A stretch of DNA of 64,000 nt from Flavobacterium sp. NRK F7 (GCF_024054195.1 NZ_JAMXLB010000001.1:507079-571078); one strand, 5' to 3'. Shown: positions 17,757 through 25,193, numbered from the stretch's first letter. Notes: a model not told the origin generated them from the letters alone. Translations and numbers: made by a program.

Positions 17757-18215
17757 TTACGCTTTAATTAATTCATCTAACAAAATGTCTAGGGAATCAT
17801 ATTGTTGCATATGATATCTTTCACAGACAATATCTATATTTCCTTTTCTCCAAAAACCATCTTCTACTACAACTTTCATTTTATTAGAATGTGCAAACAA
17901 TCCTAATTCTAATAATGAAATGGGTGATTGGGTATTCTTTGCAAAAAACATAATGATACTATCGGCTTGCTCAAGTGCATTTAATTCCCAAACAACTTGT
18001 TCTTTAAATTGAGGATTGTCTATCGATTGTTCCCAACTACTATTCCAAGAGTCTCTTCTCGGGTTGAAAATAATATATTTCTCTGACAAAACTTGTTCAC
18101 ATTTATGTTGCCAATGTATCGCTTTATCCATTTCAATAGAACCTGCTAGAAAAATGGATTTTTTAGTCATATCTCTATTGTCAATATTTTCTGGAGATTT
18201 ATAGATTGTTTTCAT
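17757..18215 (-). CDS. Nucleoside 2-deoxyribosyltransferase-like protein
   Basis: The 152-residue protein matches the nucleoside deoxyribosyltransferase fold. 'IFLAGSIE' comes near residue 20, 'IFNPRRDSW' near 48, 'VVWELNALEQADSIIMFFA' near 75, and the likely catalytic Glu is in 'SPISLLELGLFA'. True family enzymes exchange bases on deoxyribosides; relatives in NAD-linked operons are predicted to hydrolyse N-glycosidic bonds of nucleotides or ADP-ribose derivatives. Its start overlaps the NADAR stop by 17 bases and its stop is one base from the sirtuin start. An alternative start at Met16 (18170) would remove the overlap, but position favours coupling. Confidence 0.82.
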   Translation of the reverse strand: MKTIYKSPENIDNRDMTKKSIFLAGSIEMDKAIHWQHKCEQVLSEKYIIFNPRRDSWNSSWEQSIDNPQFKEQVVWELNALEQADSIIMFFAKNTQSPISLLELGLFAHSNKMKVVVEDGFWRKGNIDIVCERYHMQQYDSLDILLDELIKA

Positions 18216-18756
18216 TAGTATTTTGCATCATTCTTAATTCATCTCTTACTTCCATTAAAGCAAACCCTAATAAGTTTAATCCTTTCCATAGTTTAGGTTG
18301 ATTTGCTTTTTCATGATCTGAAGCTAAGCCAATTCCCCAAACAGCATCGACAGGACTGGCTTCTACTAATATTCTATTTTTCGTTAGTAATAGAAACTCT
18401 TTTAGCTCCTTATTTTGATTGAACTTGTGTAAATTTCCTTCTTTTACAATTTGATATCTATTTGCCAACCAAAGAACATCATCATAGTTACGAACTTCTC
18501 TTCCCCACTTTTTAGCTTCTGCTGGTGATTTACTATCTAAAATCTTTTGAGCCATTTCTTTGTCTCCAAACAGTTCTGCTTTCTTTACCATCATCCAATG
18601 TTCGGCAGTTTTGTATTCTATTTCGTTCACGATGAAACTACTTTTCCACCATTGACTGAAACATGTTTTTGTAATTGTTCCATCTTTTGAAGGTTGATGT
18701 CCCCAAAAGAATAAAAACTTATTTTCAATATTTATATTTTCAATTGTGTATTTCAT
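18199..18756 (-). CDS. NADAR domain protein (YbiA/RibX-like)
   Basis: The 185-residue protein carries the NADAR signature in order: 'FLFFWGHQP' (residue 14 on), 'CFSQWW', 'YKTAEHWMMVKKA', 'KSPAEAKKWGREV', and 'ILVEASPVDAVWGIGLA'. Characterised NADAR proteins are N-glycosidases. Some cleave riboflavin-pathway intermediates and others remove ADP-ribose from guanine in nucleic acid. The ADP-ribose reading fits this neighbourhood better, and no DarT-like toxin is seen in the window. It overlaps the ADP-ribosylglycohydrolase by 17 bases and the deoxyribosyltransferase-like gene by 17 bases. Confidence 0.93.
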   Translation of the reverse strand: MKYTIENINIENKFLFFWGHQPSKDGTITKTCFSQWWKSSFIVNEIEYKTAEHWMMVKKAELFGDKEMAQKILDSKSPAEAKKWGREVRNYDDVLWLANRYQIVKEGNLHKFNQNKELKEFLLLTKNRILVEASPVDAVWGIGLASDHEKANQPKLWKGLNLLGFALMEVRDELRMMQNTNENNL

Positions 18757-19690
18757 ATTTCTTACTTAATTTATCACATAATGATGTGATGTTGTCTTTT
18801 CTAGCTAATACATTAATCCATTCTTGTGGAATACTTTCGTAACCATATAACAGTCCAGCTAAACCACCTACAATAGCAGCTGTAGTATCGGTATCACCTC
18901 CCAGATTAACGGCTTTTAAAACCGTTTCTTCATAGGTGTTGGAATTTAACAAACACCATAAACTGGCTTCGAGGCTGTGTAGAACATAACCGCTTGAATG
19001 AATTTTATTTTCTTCTACCTCATTAATACTCCCTTTTAAAACCCTATCAAATAATTGAATCTCTTTTTCATTAAAATCTTTATTTGAAATAAAATCATTA
19101 ACAATTGCTTTAGTTTGTATGTAGGCTTCAAATTTTTGCTGTCCTTTTATTATTTCTAATGCGTAAACAATATAAATAAAACAAGCAAAAACCGAACGAA
19201 AATGAGCATGTGTGATAGAAGAAACCTCTTTTACTTTTTGATAAATCACCGTAATATCCTTTCCCTCTTGAAGATAAAAGGCTAAAGGTAAAATACGCAT
19301 TAAAGAACCATTTCCATTGTCTTCTTCATCAAAACCTCCACATAATTCAGGTTTGTGACCTTTAGCAATTCTGTAAATTGACTCTCTAGTCGCTATTCCA
19401 ATATCGAAAACACGTCCATGAGGCGTCCATATTTCAGCATTATACCAATGTACAAATTTTGAAGCTATATCTTCCAAATCATAAGTATTACTTAAACTTT
19501 CAGCCAAACAAAACGTTAAGGAACTATCATCACTCCAAGTTCCTTTAAGTTGATGATGTGTACCAAATTCTTGCATGTTAACAACAGGGTTGTTTTTGAG
19601 ATAATCCCTAGACATAAACTCTACTGGAACACCTAAAGCATCACCTACCGCAACTCCAAATAAAGCACTATGTATTTTTGTTGTTTTCAT
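18740..19690 (-). CDS. ADP-ribosylglycohydrolase (DraG/ARH family)
   Basis: The 316-residue enzyme has the ARH/DraG fold. It shows 'GVAVGDALGVPVEF' (residue 12 on), the first metal motif 'WSDDSSLTFCLAESL', and the late 'GGDTDTTAAIVGGLAGLLYG' motif that completes the binuclear magnesium site. Family members cleave ADP-ribose from Arg, Ser or small molecules, giving free ADP-ribose. No nitrogenase genes or DraT partner are present, so a DraG role in nitrogen fixation can be excluded. Its ATG overlaps the stop of the PRPP-synthetase-like gene (ATGA), placing it second in the operon. Confidence 0.94.
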   Translation of the reverse strand: MKTTKIHSALFGVAVGDALGVPVEFMSRDYLKNNPVVNMQEFGTHHQLKGTWSDDSSLTFCLAESLSNTYDLEDIASKFVHWYNAEIWTPHGRVFDIGIATRESIYRIAKGHKPELCGGFDEEDNGNGSLMRILPLAFYLQEGKDITVIYQKVKEVSSITHAHFRSVFACFIYIVYALEIIKGQQKFEAYIQTKAIVNDFISNKDFNEKEIQLFDRVLKGSINEVEENKIHSSGYVLHSLEASLWCLLNSNTYEETVLKAVNLGGDTDTTAAIVGGLAGLLYGYESIPQEWINVLARKDNITSLCDKLSKKYEIHN

Positions 19691-20517
19691 TTTATAACTA
19701 ATGGTAACACTTCTACTTTATCGTTTACAATATCTTTGAAAGAATTAGTTGTAAAGATTTTCTCAAAAACATGAAGACTATCAAATCCTTTATTAAATAT
19801 TCCGTGACTTACTGCTAAGTATAAGTTACCCGCATTTTTGCTTTTCAATTCTTCGGCTAGGCCAATAAACGTGCCTCCTCCATCGCAGATGTCGTCTACA
19901 ATTAAACAATCTTTACCTTCTAAGTCTTCTGAATATACTTTAAAACCAGATAGTTTCCCCGTTTTTACATCTCTGCTTTTACTACATTCTACGACCTCAA
20001 CACCTCCTAAATATTCTGACACCTTATAGATTTTCTTTAAAGCGCCACCATCAGGAGAAATCAACAAGACTTCGTTTCCAATTTTCTGAATAACTTCTTG
20101 AACAAATTGATAATTTGGAATGACTGTACAATTGTTTAAAAGTGCTGGAGTAACTTCTGAATGCGGATCGAAAACTTGAATTCCCTCTAACTGTAACGCA
20201 TTGATAATATCTGCATAAACTTTAACAGACAAAGGTTCACCAGGTATCATGACGCGATCTTGTCTTGCCGCAGGAAAATAAGGAATTATTGCTTTCGTAG
20301 TTTTTACACCCATTCTTCGAAGAGCGTCTACTGCCAAGCAAAATAGGCCTAGGTCATTAAAAGAATTCAATCTATGTGTCACAAAAACGGCCTGCGTGGT
20401 ATCGAAATCTGCTACAATTTTTATATGTGGTTCACCCCCAGAAAAGACAAAGCTTTGAAAAGCTATCGTATTTTGTATTCCAAGTGGTGCAAAATGAGGG
20501 TCTAAATTAAGAATCAT
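19687..20517 (-). CDS. PRPP synthetase-like phosphoribosyl enzyme (Prs/Adps family), first gene of the NAD/ADP-ribose run
   Basis: The 276-residue protein is clearly Prs-like: 'FSGGEPHIKI', 'IPYFPAARQDR', 'FDPHSE' and the ribose-phosphate loop 'LIVDDICDGGGTFIGLAEEL'. It is shorter than usual Prs (about 310) and differs at key places: no KIFSG-type N-terminus, DPHS where Prs has DLHA, and DICDGGGTF where Prs has DxIDTGGT. It may supply PRPP to the NAMPT-like enzyme. Alternatively it could pyrophosphorylate ADP-ribose, as Adps of the phage NARP1 pathway does. I chose the ATG at 20517; the longer frame begins at a TTG inside the promoter palindrome. Confidence 0.85.
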   Translation of the reverse strand: MILNLDPHFAPLGIQNTIAFQSFVFSGGEPHIKIVADFDTTQAVFVTHRLNSFNDLGLFCLAVDALRRMGVKTTKAIIPYFPAARQDRVMIPGEPLSVKVYADIINALQLEGIQVFDPHSEVTPALLNNCTVIPNYQFVQEVIQKIGNEVLLISPDGGALKKIYKVSEYLGGVEVVECSKSRDVKTGKLSGFKVYSEDLEGKDCLIVDDICDGGGTFIGLAEELKSKNAGNLYLAVSHGIFNKGFDSLHVFEKIFTTNSFKDIVNDKVEVLPLVIK

Positions 20518-20520
20518 AAT

Positions 20521-20543
20521 ATTTGTGTTTATTTTACACAAAT
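20521..20543 (-). promoter_or_regulatory. Probable NrtR operator at the operon promoter
   Basis: A perfect inverted repeat, ATTTGTGT-N7-ACACAAAT, ends three bases before the start codon of the Prs-like gene. It overlaps the -7 element of that gene, so a bound protein would block RNA polymerase. A second site with 16 of 23 identical positions covers the -7 element of the neighbouring Nudix-HTH regulator gene. Confidence 0.75.
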
Positions 20544-20570
20544 GTATGGTTTAATTTTTTTCTGACAAAA
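20539..20570 (-). promoter_or_regulatory. Promoter of the NAD/ADP-ribose operon
   Basis: On the minus strand a -33 element TTTTG (20570-20566) is followed after 19 bases by TACATTTG (20546-20539). This matches the Bacteroidota consensus TTTG-N(about 19)-TAnnTTTG. The promoter lies in the gap between the regulator stop and the Prs-like start. Confidence 0.75.
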
Positions 20571-20588
20571 TTTTATTTTGTGTTTTTT

Positions 20589-21284
20589 TTACGCTAATTT
20601 AATTTCAAAATGAATCCCTTCTTTTTCAAGACGTTTGTATTCACTTATATTGAAGGTATAAAGTTTAGCAGGACGTCCTGTTTTTTTATTCGCAAATTCT
20701 TCGGTTTCTATAATAAAACCAAAGCTTAACATTTTTTTTCTAAAATTGCGACGGTCTATTGGTTTCCCAATGATGGTAGTGTAAAGGTTTTCCAGTTGTG
20801 AAAAAAGGAATTTTTGAGGTAATAAGTCAAACCCTATAGGTTGGTAGGTTAACTTATTCTTCAAGCGTTGCAGTCCCATTTGAACAATTTCATTGTGATC
20901 AAATGCTAAATTGGGAATTTTATCAATTTCCACCCAAGACACATGATCAGCATCTGTATTTGCAATTAAGGTAAGTTTAGAAGAGTCAACTAAGGCAAAA
21001 TAGGCTACTGAAACGACCCTGTTTCTTGGATCTCTAGTGATATCGTCTCCAAAGGTGTACAATTGCTCCAAATAGTTAACCGCTACATTTGTTTCTTCCT
21101 TCAGTTCTCTTTTAACGGCTTCAATAAGCGTTTCATCTTCCTGAACCAAACCGCCAGGTAAAGCCCAATAGGTATTTTGGCTACCAAATTTTTGTTGGAT
21201 TAACAAGACATATAATTTGGATTTTTGATAACCAAAAACAACAGCATCTACCGCTATTCTAATATTTTGATGATGTGCAGACAT
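20589..21284 (-). CDS. nrtR: Nudix-HTH transcriptional regulator, NrtR type
   Basis: About 231 residues combine an N-terminal Nudix domain with a C-terminal winged helix. The Nudix box region reads 'GGLVQEDETLIEAVKRELKEETN'; the canonical pattern GX5EX7REUXEEXGU is nearly kept, with Asn where the final Gly is expected. The C-terminal part 'RNFRKKMLSFGFIIET' and 'KTGRPAKLYTF' matches NrtR DNA-binding domains. NrtR proteins repress NAD biosynthesis or salvage genes and release DNA on binding ADP-ribose or related ligands. The ATG at 21284 (MSAHHQNIRIAVDAVVFG) is preferred to a TTG at 21302. It sits just upstream of the operon it likely controls. Confidence 0.9.
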   Translation of the reverse strand: MSAHHQNIRIAVDAVVFGYQKSKLYVLLIQQKFGSQNTYWALPGGLVQEDETLIEAVKRELKEETNVAVNYLEQLYTFGDDITRDPRNRVVSVAYFALVDSSKLTLIANTDADHVSWVEIDKIPNLAFDHNEIVQMGLQRLKNKLTYQPIGFDLLPQKFLFSQLENLYTTIIGKPIDRRNFRKKMLSFGFIIETEEFANKKTGRPAKLYTFNISEYKRLEKEGIHFEIKLA

Positions 21285-21286
21285 AA

Positions 21287-21312
21287 AAGTGTGTATATAC
21301 AACGCAAATATA
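21287..21312 (-). promoter_or_regulatory. Regulator promoter with second operator-like site
   Basis: TATATTTG at 21312-21305 fits the -7 consensus. Starting inside it, 21309-21287 aligns with the operon operator at 16 of 23 positions (ATTTGnGT at one end, ATAnACACA at the other) and contains the palindrome TGTATATACA. This suggests autoregulation. No clear -33 element is visible. Confidence 0.55.
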
Positions 21313-21513
21313 ACTTATTTTAATTGTAATAGTACTCTTTCGCTATGCTATTTGAATTACCAAGCCTATTATTGCATTTATGAATAAGTTTAAATAGCTA
21401 TAAGATTACTATAAAGTTACTATAACCTTGCCTTAAATTTCTATAGATAAAATTTAATTCATAGTATTTATAAAACTTTAATACATTTTACTATCAAGGG
21501 AATTTCAAAACAC

Positions 21514-22530
21514 TTATTCTTTTTTAATGGTAATCTTATAAGTAATTAAATAGGTTTCATTTAATTTAAAATGTAGGTCGTAGGTTCCTTTTATTTGAAA
21601 TGTAGTTTTAATTTCTATGAGTTGGTTTTCTAAACGAGTTACCTTAATTTCATTAGATTTTCTATAGGAACCTGAGACCAATTCAACGTAAAGATTACTT
21701 ATTTCTATGGGTTTACTCTCTTTCAAATAAAAAGTCATCATTTCGCCTCTTTTACACTCAATTTCTAAGATTTTAGGTTGTATAGCAATTACGCCATAAG
21801 TATGCGTACTATTGTAGACGATTGGTCCATTTAAAAAATCGTCAATTGTAATGGGAATAGGGGTTAATAGCCATTTCGTATCTAATGGGTAATGATCTTT
21901 AGCAAATAGAATAGGATCTGCTAAAAAATAAGTACCATTAAAGTTGTCCAAAAAATGACTGGCTTCCCAATCAAAAAAACCTGAAGACCATGTAGCATCA
22001 CACAAATACCATTTATTATTTAAATAGACTGCATTCCAAGAATGATTTGGAATACTTAACTTTTGAATATTTTTGGTAGTGGTTCTTCCGTAACCGTTTA
22101 TAATTTCACATTTTAAACCTGCAAATTGGGACATTTCTTGAATAAGATAGGCATAACCAGTACACACGGTTTTCTTTTCATTTTTTAATTTTTCAAAGCT
22201 TTCCATAGTGAAGAATGTATCCCATTTTGCTAATTGTAGACTGTCTTTATACCATTTCTTTCGTTTACTACTATTTTTTTCTGACGCATAATAGTCGTTT
22301 TCGATATTATTGCACACCCAAGTATACAGCGCTCTAAATTTTTCAACTTCTGTCGTTAAACTATTTGTTAAATTATAAGATAAAACCGGTAAGTTGTCCA
22401 GACTTGCCCCTTGATACTGAGCTGCTATCTCATCTGCTTTTGTAAAATCGATAGTTTTAAAATCAGACAACTGCGCAACCAAGATGCAGGGTAAATAAAA
22501 AAGAATATAAAATAGTCCTTTTTTACTCAT
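21514..22530 (-). CDS. Secreted transglutaminase-like protein
   Basis: About 338 residues with a signal peptide (MSKKGLFYILFYLPCILVAQ). The transglutaminase-like core shows a Cys-His-Asp triad in 'KTVCTGYAYLIQEM', 'NHSWNAVYLNNKWYLCDATW'. In bacteria this fold is often a cysteine protease or peptidoglycan-linked enzyme. The ATG at 22530 lies eight bases inside the upstream gene's end, showing translational coupling; the longer frame from 22602 would put 24 extra residues before the signal peptide. The C-terminal region is beta-rich without a recognised domain. Substrate is unknown. Confidence 0.8.
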   Translation of the reverse strand: MSKKGLFYILFYLPCILVAQLSDFKTIDFTKADEIAAQYQGASLDNLPVLSYNLTNSLTTEVEKFRALYTWVCNNIENDYYASEKNSSKRKKWYKDSLQLAKWDTFFTMESFEKLKNEKKTVCTGYAYLIQEMSQFAGLKCEIINGYGRTTTKNIQKLSIPNHSWNAVYLNNKWYLCDATWSSGFFDWEASHFLDNFNGTYFLADPILFAKDHYPLDTKWLLTPIPITIDDFLNGPIVYNSTHTYGVIAIQPKILEIECKRGEMMTFYLKESKPIEISNLYVELVSGSYRKSNEIKVTRLENQLIEIKTTFQIKGTYDLHFKLNETYLITYKITIKKE

Positions 22531-23224
22531 TTCTAAACCAGTTTCGCATTCTTTGAAAAAAAGATGGTTTAGAATGGAATTCTTTGGCAACAGCAACTTC
22601 ACCCAATAACAACGTTTCGTCTGGACTTAATTTCACAGAAATAATAGCTCCCGAAACTATTACTTCTTTGGTTTTATATCCAATAAAACTAACTATTAAT
22701 ACATCTCCTTTTTTAAGTGGCATTGTAAAAGCAAATTCACCATCAAAGTTTGTTTCTGTACCAATATTAGTTCCTTTTACAACAACATTTATTCCAGGCA
22801 AAGGTGCAACATCATCAGACACCACTCCTTTAACTAGTATTCCTTCCGTTTGTGGGTTTTCTTTTTGCTGGTTAGGTGTTAGTACGATTTCTGGTTTTTC
22901 TGTGGTTTGAGCAGTTGCAGTACCTACAGCTAATAAAGACAATAACGAAAAACTAGCTATTCCCACTTTGAAAGCACTTTTTTTATGCTGTATTTCTTGC
23001 CTATTAGTGTGTGAATAGGTTTTCAGCTGATCTTCCACAAACAAACCGCAAGTCTTTTGCGCCGTATTTTTAAAATAGTTTGCGAGGGCTTCGTCAGTCC
23101 AGTCTCTAAAATCGATGACTTCTTTCTGACAAGTAGTACAAAAGCCTCCTTTTTCTGTTTGTAAAAAGCTATCGAACTTTTCACTACAAGGCGTTTTTAT
23201 GGAAAGAGTTGTTTTTTGGTGCAT
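22523..23224 (-). CDS. Membrane protein with CarboxypepD_reg-like domain and N-terminal Cys motif
   Basis: The 233-residue protein has three parts. The N-terminal 65 residues contain Cys residues in 'TPCSEKF', 'FCTTCQKEVIDF' and 'QKTCGLF', a likely metal-binding cytoplasmic segment. A hydrophobic segment follows near 'IASFSLLSLLAVGTATA'. The C-terminal half is a carboxypeptidase-regulatory-like beta domain ('VVSDDVAPLPGINVVVKGTN', 'GEFAFTMPLKKGD'), seen at the N-terminus of TonB-dependent receptors but here free-standing. It overlaps the transglutaminase-like gene by eight bases, so the pair likely works together in the envelope. A zinc-sensing or redox role for the Cys cluster is only a guess. 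Confidence 0.75.
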   Translation of the reverse strand: MHQKTTLSIKTPCSEKFDSFLQTEKGGFCTTCQKEVIDFRDWTDEALANYFKNTAQKTCGLFVEDQLKTYSHTNRQEIQHKKSAFKVGIASFSLLSLLAVGTATAQTTEKPEIVLTPNQQKENPQTEGILVKGVVSDDVAPLPGINVVVKGTNIGTETNFDGEFAFTMPLKKGDVLIVSFIGYKTKEVIVSGAIISVKLSPDETLLLGEVAVAKEFHSKPSFFQRMRNWFRNE

Positions 23225-23325
23225 AGCAATAGGTCTTATAGTATCAAATATAAGAATTTATGTTTTAAAACAGGAATCCTTTTTTTACAACTGCTTAAAA
23301 AAACTAATTTAATTAATATAATCAC

Positions 23326-23333
23326 TATATTTG
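23326..23333 (+). promoter_or_regulatory. Bacteroidota-type -7 element for the AraC-family gene
   Basis: TATATTTG matches TAnnTTTG and lies 17 bases before the ATG at 23351, supporting that start over an upstream TTG. No clear -33 element is visible. Confidence 0.5.
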
Positions 23334-23350
23334 ATTTTTGCAAAAAAACC

Positions 23351-24268
23351 ATGGAACAACCCCTATCGATAGAAACATTTTATAACGACATTAATGTTGC
23401 CTTACCCCATGATGTTAAGGAAGACATTGGTCATTTTAATGTTTTTGAGATTCCCAAAGTGATGACCAAATACAAAGAACAGGCTGTTATGCCATACAAT
23501 AGAAGGTCATATTATAAGATAAGTTTGATTTGTGGCAAAAACAAGGCCGAATATGCAGATAGAACCTTTAACATAGAAAACAATGCTTTATTGTTTGCAA
23601 CACCTAAAATTCCGTATCATTATTATCCATTAGATGAAAATCAAGAAGGCTATTTTTGTGTTTTTACGGAAGATTTTTTGGTGAAAAACCAAAGTCAGCT
23701 TGCTTTGAACACCTTACCTATTTTTCAACCCAATGGGTATCCCATTTTTGAACTTACGGATGCACAAGTTAAAGAGTTCTCCTACATTTTTGAAAAAATG
23801 CAAAAGGAAATCAATTCTGATTATGCTTATAAATACGACTTGTTGCGCATGTATGTGTTAGAATTAATTCATCAAGGTCAGAAATTACAACCCGTGAATG
23901 CCACGTATTCCGAAGTGAATGCTACCAGTAGAATTACGTCCTTATTTATTGAATTATTAGAACGACAATTTCCAATTGAAGCTCCACAACAACGGTTAGA
24001 ATTAAAAACTGCCAAAGAATATGCCGATCGATTGTCTATTCATGTGAATCATTTAAATAAAGTATTAAAAGAAAGCACTGGTAAGACTACGACTAGTATT
24101 ATTAACAATCGCATTCTTAAAGAAGCTAAAATACTTTTGCACCAAACAGATTGGAATATTTCAGATATAGCCTTTGGGTTGGGTTTTGAAGAACTGTCCC
24201 ATTTTTCCAATTTTTTTAAGAAACAAACTGCTCTTACCCCTTTAAAATATCGATCTGCTTCAAATTGA
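23351..24268 (+). CDS. AraC-family transcriptional regulator
   Basis: About 305 residues with an N-terminal cupin-like sensing region and a C-terminal double helix-turn-helix: 'TAKEYADRLSIHVNHLNKVLKESTGKT' and 'ISDIAFGLGFEELSHFSNFFKKQTALTPLKYR'. The second helix ends with the usual P-x-x-[YF]-R pattern. I use the ATG at 23351 because the longer frame starts at a TTG inside the divergent gene's leader. An SDR oxidoreductase starts 90 bases downstream on the same strand and is a probable target. The inducer is unknown. Confidence 0.9.
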   Translation: MEQPLSIETFYNDINVALPHDVKEDIGHFNVFEIPKVMTKYKEQAVMPYNRRSYYKISLICGKNKAEYADRTFNIENNALLFATPKIPYHYYPLDENQEGYFCVFTEDFLVKNQSQLALNTLPIFQPNGYPIFELTDAQVKEFSYIFEKMQKEINSDYAYKYDLLRMYVLELIHQGQKLQPVNATYSEVNATSRITSLFIELLERQFPIEAPQQRLELKTAKEYADRLSIHVNHLNKVLKESTGKTTTSIINNRILKEAKILLHQTDWNISDIAFGLGFEELSHFSNFFKKQTALTPLKYRSASN

Positions 24269-24358
24269 TTGAAATTTACAATTTATTGCTTGTTCGTTGT
24301 AACTTCTCGGAGTTTGCAACACCTACCTTTGTTCTTATAATCATAATACGAAATAATC

Positions 24359-25120
24359 ATGAATAAAAACAAAATTGCATTAGTAACAGGTGGTAGCCGT
24401 GGTTTAGGAAAAAACATGGTTGTCAGTTTAGCAAAAAAAGGATTTGATGTTGTATTTACTTATCATAGCAATGCCGTAGAAGCAGCAAAAGTAGTGAGTG
24501 AAGTGCAACAATTGGGTCAAAAAGCAGCCAGTATTTCATTGGACACCTCCAAAACAAACAGTTTAGATGCTTTTAAAGATAATTTAGAAAAACTTTTAAA
24601 AGAAAACTTTCAAGCTGAAAAAATTGATTTTTTAATCAATAATGCAGGAATTGGCATTCATGCGTCATTTGAAGAAACCACAGAAGAACAGTTTGATTTA
24701 CTTTTCAATATTCATTTAAAAGGCGTGTATTTTCTATCCCAAAAATTAGTACCTATGTTACAAGATGGTGGTGGTATTGTAAATATATCAACTGGATTGG
24801 CCCGATTTACGACACCAGGATATGCAGCATATGCGACAATGAAAGGCGGTATTGAAGTTTTAACCCGTTATCAAGCAAAAGAATTAGGAGTTAGAAAAAT
24901 AAGGGTTAACACCGTTGCACCAGGGGCAATTGAGACTGATTTTGGTGGAGGTGTTGTAAGAGACAATAAAGATTTAAATCAGTTTATATCTTCGATGACT
25001 GCATTAGGAAGAGTGGGTTTACCCGATGATATTGGAGGGGTAGTTGCTTTTTTGTGTACGGAAGACTCAAATTGGATTAACGGGCAACGCATTGAGATTT
25101 CTGGTGGAATGATGTTATAA
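24359..25120 (+). CDS. Short-chain dehydrogenase/reductase (SDR)
   Basis: This 253-residue NAD(P)-dependent oxidoreductase is a classical SDR. The nucleotide-binding motif is 'VTGGSRGLGKNM' (residues 9-20), 'NNAGIG' follows near 96, the catalytic Tyr-x-x-x-Lys is in 'AAYATMKGG', and 'NTVAPGAIETDF' contributes to cofactor binding. The closing 'WINGQRIEISGGM' is usual for the family. It probably forms a unit with the preceding AraC regulator. The substrate cannot be predicted. Confidence 0.93.
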   Translation: MNKNKIALVTGGSRGLGKNMVVSLAKKGFDVVFTYHSNAVEAAKVVSEVQQLGQKAASISLDTSKTNSLDAFKDNLEKLLKENFQAEKIDFLINNAGIGIHASFEETTEEQFDLLFNIHLKGVYFLSQKLVPMLQDGGGIVNISTGLARFTTPGYAAYATMKGGIEVLTRYQAKELGVRKIRVNTVAPGAIETDFGGGVVRDNKDLNQFISSMTALGRVGLPDDIGGVVAFLCTEDSNWINGQRIEISGGMML

Positions 25121-25140
25121 AAACACATGTTTTACATAAA

Positions 25141-25166
25141 AAAAGAGCCTAATTATAGGCTCTTTT
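25141..25166. terminator. Bidirectional terminator
   Basis: A perfect 11-bp stem (AAAAGAGCCTA / TAGGCTCTTTT) with loop ATTA and a T-run lies between the convergent SDR and metallophosphoesterase genes. Confidence 0.88.
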
Positions 25167-25193
25167 TTTTTACTAAAAATTAATTCTAATCCA

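Noticed and set aside
18740..19690. Calling the ADP-ribosylglycohydrolase DraG of nitrogen fixation control.
   Set aside because: There are no nif genes or DraT in the window, and the neighbours point to general ADP-ribose turnover.
20518..20541. A longer reading of the Prs-like gene starting at TTG 20541.
   Set aside because: The TTG lies inside the operator palindrome and overlaps the -7 element, so it cannot be transcribed in the mRNA leader; the ATG at 20517 fits the protein family.
14009..20541. A toxin-antitoxin or phage-defence island reading of the ADP-ribose cluster.
   Set aside because: No DarT, TIR, SIR2-effector or other recognised NAD-destroying toxin is encoded here; the sirtuin is a normal small CobB-type enzyme. 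Defence against NAD depletion is possible but not shown.
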